Assembly: GCA_016281295.1 (NCBI GenBank)
Contig: JAEEII010000066.1
Location: forward strand, 9,738 to 73,737
Length of the DNA stretch: 64,000 nucleotides
Reading direction: 5' to 3'
From: Bacteroidales bacterium
Lineage (GTDB): Bacteria > Bacteroidota > Bacteroidia > Bacteroidales > F082
The first letter of the stretch is position 1, and each line of letters begins with the position of its first letter. The position numbers were made by a program, and so were the translations under genes. Shown here piece by piece: positions 60,211 to 64,000 of the stretch. Below the pieces are notes generated by a model. The model did not search any database and was not told the DNA's origin. It was given only the letters and a program-made list of their open reading frames with translations.

Positions 60211-60807
60211 ATGGAAGCAATCTTTACTTTCATGGCGGAACGATGGCCGTTTATGGCTGCGATCCTTATTGCTGTGACACTCACTGTGTTTGTTTGCAAA
60301 TGGTACTATGGACGTTATATTCAGACAGAGAAAAAAGCGGATGACCACGAGAAACGCATCAACACGTTGCCATGCACCAAACACGAAAAGGAAATCTCCA
60401 GAATCCGCGACTATCTCTTAGCGAAATACCCCAAAGCATTCGGGGAATATGAGCTAAAAAAAAGCCCGCGAGAACTCAGCGAGGAAGGCAGAAAACTATT
60501 TTCAGATATAGGAGGTGCCTCTTTTCTTGAAGCCAACGGCGCAAAACTGCTGGATATGATTGCAAAAGAAAACCCAAAGACACCATTCGACGTGGAGCAA
60601 CTATCCTTCGACTCATTGTTTAATCATCTCAATGACAGCATGTTCAACCGCATCAAACGATGGGTGTACTACTGTCCCGTCCGAAAATTGATGGTTGACG
60701 GCAAAGAACAGAACCGCGAAGTGACCATTTATGATGTGTGCTTTGTGCTAAGCATCCCGTTGCGCGACCTCTATTTGGACAGACATCCTGAATTGACCAT
60801 GGACTGA
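60211..60807 (+). CDS. Single-pass membrane protein of unknown function
   Basis: A 198-residue protein I do not recognise. Residues 10-30 (WPFMAAILIAVTLTVFVCKW) form one membrane helix; the following sequence is rich in Lys and Glu and partly coiled coil (EKKADDHEKRINTL, KHEKEISRIRDYLLAK), and a soluble domain follows with SEEGRKLFSDIGGASFLEANG, a segment that resembles alpha-helical adaptor domains, and a C-terminal WVYYCPVRKLMVDGKEQNRE. It has its own promoter, and the next gene has another, so it is probably a single-gene unit. Two cysteines in the membrane-proximal half (in FVCKW and LPCTK) could form a disulfide or bind metal; that is speculative. Confidence 0.75.
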   Translation: MEAIFTFMAERWPFMAAILIAVTLTVFVCKWYYGRYIQTEKKADDHEKRINTLPCTKHEKEISRIRDYLLAKYPKAFGEYELKKSPRELSEEGRKLFSDIGGASFLEANGAKLLDMIAKENPKTPFDVEQLSFDSLFNHLNDSMFNRIKRWVYYCPVRKLMVDGKEQNREVTIYDVCFVLSIPLRDLYLDRHPELTMD

Positions 60808-60839
60808 AAGCCACAGTTGGAGATTCAAAAAAACTGTTG

Positions 60840-60847
60840 TAACTTTG
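60840..60847 (+). promoter_or_regulatory. -7 promoter element for the fatty acid transporter gene
   Basis: TAACTTTG followed by CA. It lies one base before an in-frame ATG at 60849, which argues for the later ATG at 60891 as the true start. Confidence 0.6.
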
Positions 60848-60890
60848 CATGTTTTTTATCGTCCAACCATTTGAAAAGCACCTTTTCGCC

Positions 60891-62240
60891 ATGTTCCAGA
60901 AAATCATCCGTTTTTGTGTGAAGCTCGTCCAGAAATACCTTCCCGAGCCTTTTATCTTCGCCGTCATTTTAACGTTAGTGGCCTTCATCGTTGCCATGCC
61001 TGTGTGTCACCAGACACCCCTTGAGGTGGTGGAGCACTGGGGCAACGGCGTATGGTCGTTGTTGGCATTTGCCATGCAGATGGCTTTGGTACTCGTCACC
61101 GGCTCCGCTTTAGCTGCCGCACCATCCATCAAGAAAGGCATCAGTGCCATGGCGGGTTTACCCAAGACCCCTGCTGGCGCCATCGCCTTAGTGACAGGTG
61201 TCTCTGCCCTCGCCTGTTGGCTCAACTGGGGTTTCGGCCTCATCGTGGGTGTCATCTTCGCCAAGGAGATTGCCAAGAAACTACGCGGCGTGGACTACCG
61301 TCTGCTCATCGCCTCGGCCTATAGCGGCTTTGTGGTTTGGCATGCTGGTCTCTCTGGCTCCATCCCGCTGACCATGGCCACTGAAGGCTCCAACCTCGAA
61401 GCGGTCACCAAAGGCGCTTTGACCCATCCCATACCCATCGCCCAGACTGTGTTAGCCCCGCAGAACCTGATCATGGTGGCTGTCACCATCCTCGCCATCG
61501 TGGTCGTCAACGCCTTGATGCATCCGAAGGGTGAGCATGTAGTAACCATCGAGCCATCATTGCTATATGAAGAAGAGCCGCAGCCCGCTCCCAAGGCCAC
61601 CTCACCTGCCGAGAAGCTGGAGAACAGCCGCATCCTCTCGTGGATCATCGCTTTATTGGGCTTGTCCTATCTCGTCATCAAGCTGTTCGTCAAGGGCGGC
61701 AGCCTCGACTTAGGCGCGGTCATCATGCTTTTCCTCTTTTTGGGAGTCATCCTGCATGGCACACCGTTAGCCTACGTCAAGGCTTTTGGCAAGTCGGTAG
61801 GCGGTGCGGCAGGCATCCTGTTGCAGTTCCCCTTTTATGCTGGCATCATGGGCATCATCACCGGCGTCGGTGCTTCAGGCATCTGCCTTGGCGAGGTGGT
61901 CAGCAACGCCTGTGTATCCATCTCCACCCCTAAGACCTATCCCCTCTTCACCTTCTTCTGCGCGGCCATCCTGAACATGTTCGTCCCTTCAGGCGGCGGT
62001 CACTGGGCCATCCAAGCCCCCATCATGTTCACCGCGGGAGCTGCTTTGGGTGTGGCACCCGGCTTGACTGGCATGGCCATCTCTTGGGGTGATGCCTGGA
62101 CGAACCTCATCCAGCCGTTCTGGGCCTTACCTGCCTTAGCCATCGCCAAGCTCAACGCCAAGGACATCATGGGCTTCTGCATCATCGACCTTTTCGTGAC
62201 GGGGTTGATTATCTGCGGAGGGTTGTTGTTGTGGGCGTAG
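60891..62240 (+). CDS. atoE: Short-chain fatty acid transporter (AtoE family)
   Basis: A 449-residue permease with about 11 helices of the SCFA_trans/AtoE family, moving acetoacetate, butyrate or related acids. Matching stretches: FCVKLVQKYLPEPFIFAVIL at the N-terminus, GVWSLLAFAMQMALVLVTGS, AGAIALVTGVSALACWLNWG, SGFVVWHAGLSGSIPLTMA and the late FVPSGGGHWAIQAPIMFTAG. The first possible ATG (60849) is one base from the promoter's -7 element, so the start at 60891 is chosen. No acetoacetate-degradation genes are adjacent. A repeat array follows the gene. Confidence 0.92.
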   Translation: MFQKIIRFCVKLVQKYLPEPFIFAVILTLVAFIVAMPVCHQTPLEVVEHWGNGVWSLLAFAMQMALVLVTGSALAAAPSIKKGISAMAGLPKTPAGAIALVTGVSALACWLNWGFGLIVGVIFAKEIAKKLRGVDYRLLIASAYSGFVVWHAGLSGSIPLTMATEGSNLEAVTKGALTHPIPIAQTVLAPQNLIMVAVTILAIVVVNALMHPKGEHVVTIEPSLLYEEEPQPAPKATSPAEKLENSRILSWIIALLGLSYLVIKLFVKGGSLDLGAVIMLFLFLGVILHGTPLAYVKAFGKSVGGAAGILLQFPFYAGIMGIITGVGASGICLGEVVSNACVSISTPKTYPLFTFFCAAILNMFVPSGGGHWAIQAPIMFTAGAALGVAPGLTGMAISWGDAWTNLIQPFWALPALAIAKLNAKDIMGFCIIDLFVTGLIICGGLLLWA

Positions 62241-62261
62241 GGAAAGGTTAAAGGTTTGAGG

Positions 62262-62495
62262 TACCCTGTTAGGGGTTAAAACTCGGTAGAAGGAGATTTT
62301 AGAATTTAGAATTTAGAGAGAGCTACCCTGTTAGGGGTTAAAACTCGGTAGAAGGGGAATTTAGAATTTAGAATTTAGAATTTAGAGAGAGCTACCCCAT
62401 TAGGGGTTAAAACTCGGTAGAAGGGGAATTTGAGAATTTATAATTTAGAATTTAGAGAGAGCTACCCCGTTAGGGGTTAAATCTCGGTAGAAGGG
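62262..62495 (+). repeat. Tandem array of four repeat units
   Basis: Units start with TACCC(C/T)(G/A)TTAGGGGTTAAA at 62262, 62324, 62393 and 62463 (periods 62, 69 and 70), each followed by CTCGGTAGAAGG and an A/T-rich filler built of TTTAGAA words. The head of each unit equals the first half of the composite elements at 18501 and 39505. Confidence 0.85.
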
Positions 62496-62699
62496 AATTT
62501 GAGAATTTAAGATTCGCAATTGGGTAAATGGAATAGCGGAACAGCCTGAAACCCGAAGGACACACCGACCAACGGGAGGTAACAGCCAACAGCATTATTT
62601 TTATTATTAATTAAGTGAAAAGGAGTCCCATCCCGTTCCCCAATTTTTGTTCATAAATTAATACCCCGTCCCCTCTTGACAAACTGAAACATAACACCA

Positions 62700-62707
62700 T
62701 AACTTTG
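62700..62707 (+). promoter_or_regulatory. -7 promoter element for mreB
   Basis: TAACTTTG followed by CA, with CTTG at 62675-62678 as possible -33 element (spacer 21). It implies an untranslated leader of about 125 bases. Confidence 0.6.
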
Positions 62708-62852
62708 CACTCGGAAAACGATACTAGTTTCTTCTTCTTGACGAACCCCATTCCAGCTCTCTTCTTTGGGGGCAGATGCTGGTGCAGACATTAGAGGGAA
62801 CTTCGTTTTTCAAAAACAAAACAAACAATATAAAGATTATGAGTTTTTTTCC

Positions 62853-63863
62853 TTGACTAATGAGATCGCCATCGATCTGGGGACCGCTAACACCATCATC
62901 ATCACCGACGGTAAAATCACCGTGGAGGAACCGTCGGTGGTGGCGATCCGCAAATCCGACGACAAAATGATGGCCGTTGGGCGCAAAGCCGCAGCCATGA
63001 TTGACCGCGGCGAAGAGCGCATCTACACCGTGCGTCCCCTCAAAAAAGGTGTTATCGCCGACTACAAAGCCTGTGAGATGATGATCCGTGGGCTCATCGA
63101 CCTCATACCCCACCGCAAGACCTTGTTCAAACCGTCCATCAAAATGGTGGTATGCGTCCCCTCGGGAGCCACCGATGCTGAGATGCGCATCATCAACGAC
63201 TCGTGCGTACACGCCGGAGCCAAAGACCTCTACCTCATCTACGAGCCGATGGCGGCAGCGCTAGGCATGGGCTTCGATGTGGAAGGTCCTGATGGCTGCA
63301 TGGTGGTGGATATCGGAGGTGGCACCACGGAGATCGCCGTCATGTCACTCGGCGGCATCGTAGTGAACAGATCCATCGCCGTGGCTGGCGACGCCCTAAA
63401 CCACGACATCATTCAGCACATGGATCAGGTTCATGGAATGCGCATCAGCGAGCCCACCGCAGAACGCATCAAGATGGGCGTGGGCGCTGCCATGACCGAC
63501 CTGAAAGACCCACCACAAGACATGGAGGTGGTGGGACCTAACAAAACCACCGACCTTCCCCTGAAGGTCAACGTCACTTACAAAGAGATTGCCCAATGCC
63601 TCGACAAGAACATCGCTACCATCGAGAATGCCATCCTGCAAGCCTTGGGTCAAACCCCGTCGGAACTATACGCTGACATCGTGCGTAACGGCATCTACCT
63701 CACGGGAGGCGGCGCACTACTTCATGGTCTGGCAGAACGCCTTTCCAACAAGATGACCATCGACTTCCATCTGGCTGACGACCCTCTGCACTCCGTGGCC
63801 AAGGGCACCGGCATCGCATTGAAATGCCTCCCAAAAATCAGCTTTTTAATCCATGGTGTTTAG
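62853..63863 (+). CDS. mreB: Rod shape-determining protein MreB, start out of frame with the canonical ATG
   Basis: Actin-like cell-shape protein that guides lateral peptidoglycan synthesis. The core is intact: EIAIDLGTANTIII (phosphate 1), CVPSGATDAE, YEPMAAALGMGFD, MVVDIGGGTTEIAVMSLGGI (phosphate 2) and GIYLTGGGALLHGL (adenosine loop). The usual N-terminus would be read from the ATG at 62839 as MSFFSLTNE, but only seven T residues follow, so that ATG is one base out of frame and stops after MSFFP. In the mreB frame the closest start is TTG at 62853; a TTG at 62766 would add a non-homologous leader. A -1 shift on the T tract (62844-62850) restores the canonical protein exactly. mreC is not seen in the 137 bases left. 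Confidence 0.9.
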   Translation: MTNEIAIDLGTANTIIITDGKITVEEPSVVAIRKSDDKMMAVGRKAAAMIDRGEERIYTVRPLKKGVIADYKACEMMIRGLIDLIPHRKTLFKPSIKMVVCVPSGATDAEMRIINDSCVHAGAKDLYLIYEPMAAALGMGFDVEGPDGCMVVDIGGGTTEIAVMSLGGIVVNRSIAVAGDALNHDIIQHMDQVHGMRISEPTAERIKMGVGAAMTDLKDPPQDMEVVGPNKTTDLPLKVNVTYKEIAQCLDKNIATIENAILQALGQTPSELYADIVRNGIYLTGGGALLHGLAERLSNKMTIDFHLADDPLHSVAKGTGIALKCLPKISFLIHGV

Positions 63864-63933
63864 AAGCTGTTTTGATTTTTTGTTTAAAGTTTTATTTTTT
63901 TCTTTTTCGGCTTCTTTGAGGGTCTTTTTGGTC

Positions 63934-63994
63934 TGATTTTTTGTTTCGCTCGCTCCGATAGCCCGCTATCGTCGTTCGCTCAACAGAAAAATCA
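63934..63994. repeat. Long imperfect inverted repeat at the right edge
   Basis: Outer arms TGATTTTTTGTT and AACAGAAAAATCA, inner perfect palindrome CGATAGC-CC-GCTATCG at 63956-63971, with a looser middle. It follows mreB by 70 bases and may be its terminator or a dispersed repeat. Confidence 0.5.
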
Positions 63995-64000
63995 TCCTCA

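Larger units (their letters stand above)
62241..62838. other. 600-base intergenic region before mreB
   Basis: The left half is the tandem repeat array (62262-62495). The right half holds the mreB promoter (62700-62707) and a leader of about 125 bases. I see no gene or RNA structure with confidence between 62510 and 62690. Confidence 0.7.

Noticed and set aside
62262..62495. CRISPR-like array (regular repeats of about 30 bases with 30-40 base fillers)
   Set aside because: The fillers are near-copies of each other built from TTTAGAA words, not unique spacers; only four units, and no cas gene in the window.
1..64000. Prophage, integrative element, transposon, tRNA or rRNA genes
   Set aside because: I looked for integrase, transposase, relaxase, structural phage genes and cloverleaf-like sequence and saw none.

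Overview
The window looks like chromosomal DNA of a member of the Bacteroidales (Bacteroidota), probably an uncultured gut or rumen lineage close to Prevotella/Porphyromonas rather than Bacteroides itself. The evidence is the many TAnnTTTG promoter elements typical of the phylum's primary sigma factor, A/T-rich leaders without strong Shine-Dalgarno sites, two large secreted cysteine peptidases (C25 gingipain-like and C10 streptopain-like) with C-terminal type IX secretion sorting domains, a membrane pyrophosphatase, meso-diaminopimelate dehydrogenase, and AAA-ATPase/nuclease-like genes of the kind that are multicopy in this order. I see no rRNA, tRNA, CRISPR array, prophage, transposase or conjugation gene; genus and species cannot be read from the sequence.

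Layout. 1-8.6 kb: truncated mutarotase lipoprotein, 5'-nucleotidase, a hybrid histidine kinase convergent with an NtrC-type regulator, a coiled-coil lipoprotein and an arginase-family enzyme behind an unusual repeat-rich operator-like region. 8.6-14.7 kb: a 1450-residue M6 metalloprotease with adhesin modules, then an AAA-ATPase/nuclease-like gene broken by one in-frame TAA and flanked by 31-bp direct repeats. 14.9-18.5 kb: phosphate module DUF47-PiT-DUF47, then pncB. 18.6-30.9 kb: a leftward run with pyrophosphatase (hppA), two tandem CPA2 antiporters, topB and two exported proteins of unknown function. 31.1-34.4 kb: bifunctional nuclease, then nucleoside transporter-thyA-folA. 34.5-43.9 kb: C10 protease, conserved exported protein, ComEA-like HhH protein, NSS transporter, upp, and a translationally coupled acyltransferase/polysaccharide deacetylase pair. 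44.0-48.6 kb: dnaX, M13 peptidase, PlsC-like acyltransferase. 48.6-56.9 kb: intact AAA-ATPase/nuclease-like gene, GH3 glycosidase, ddh, C25 protease. 57.0-63.9 kb: a tandem pair of CPA1-like antiporters, an unknown membrane protein, a short-chain fatty acid transporter and mreB.

Themes. The genes describe a proteolytic anaerobe with secreted peptidases, phosphate and pyrophosphate energetics tied to ion transport (one pyrophosphatase and four cation/proton antiporters in two tandem pairs), and nucleotide salvage. The most interesting unexplained structure is non-coding or at gene edges: a family of composite palindromic repeats at three loci, a T7 slippery tract that puts the canonical mreB start out of frame by one base, an array of TTTGTGG motifs before the arginase-family gene, and an intergenic repeat sequence that also occurs inside topB. 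No clearly new multi-gene system is evident; the best candidates are the two-gene exported pair at 18.6-21.9 kb and the flanked, broken ATPase/nuclease-like unit at 13.0-14.8 kb.
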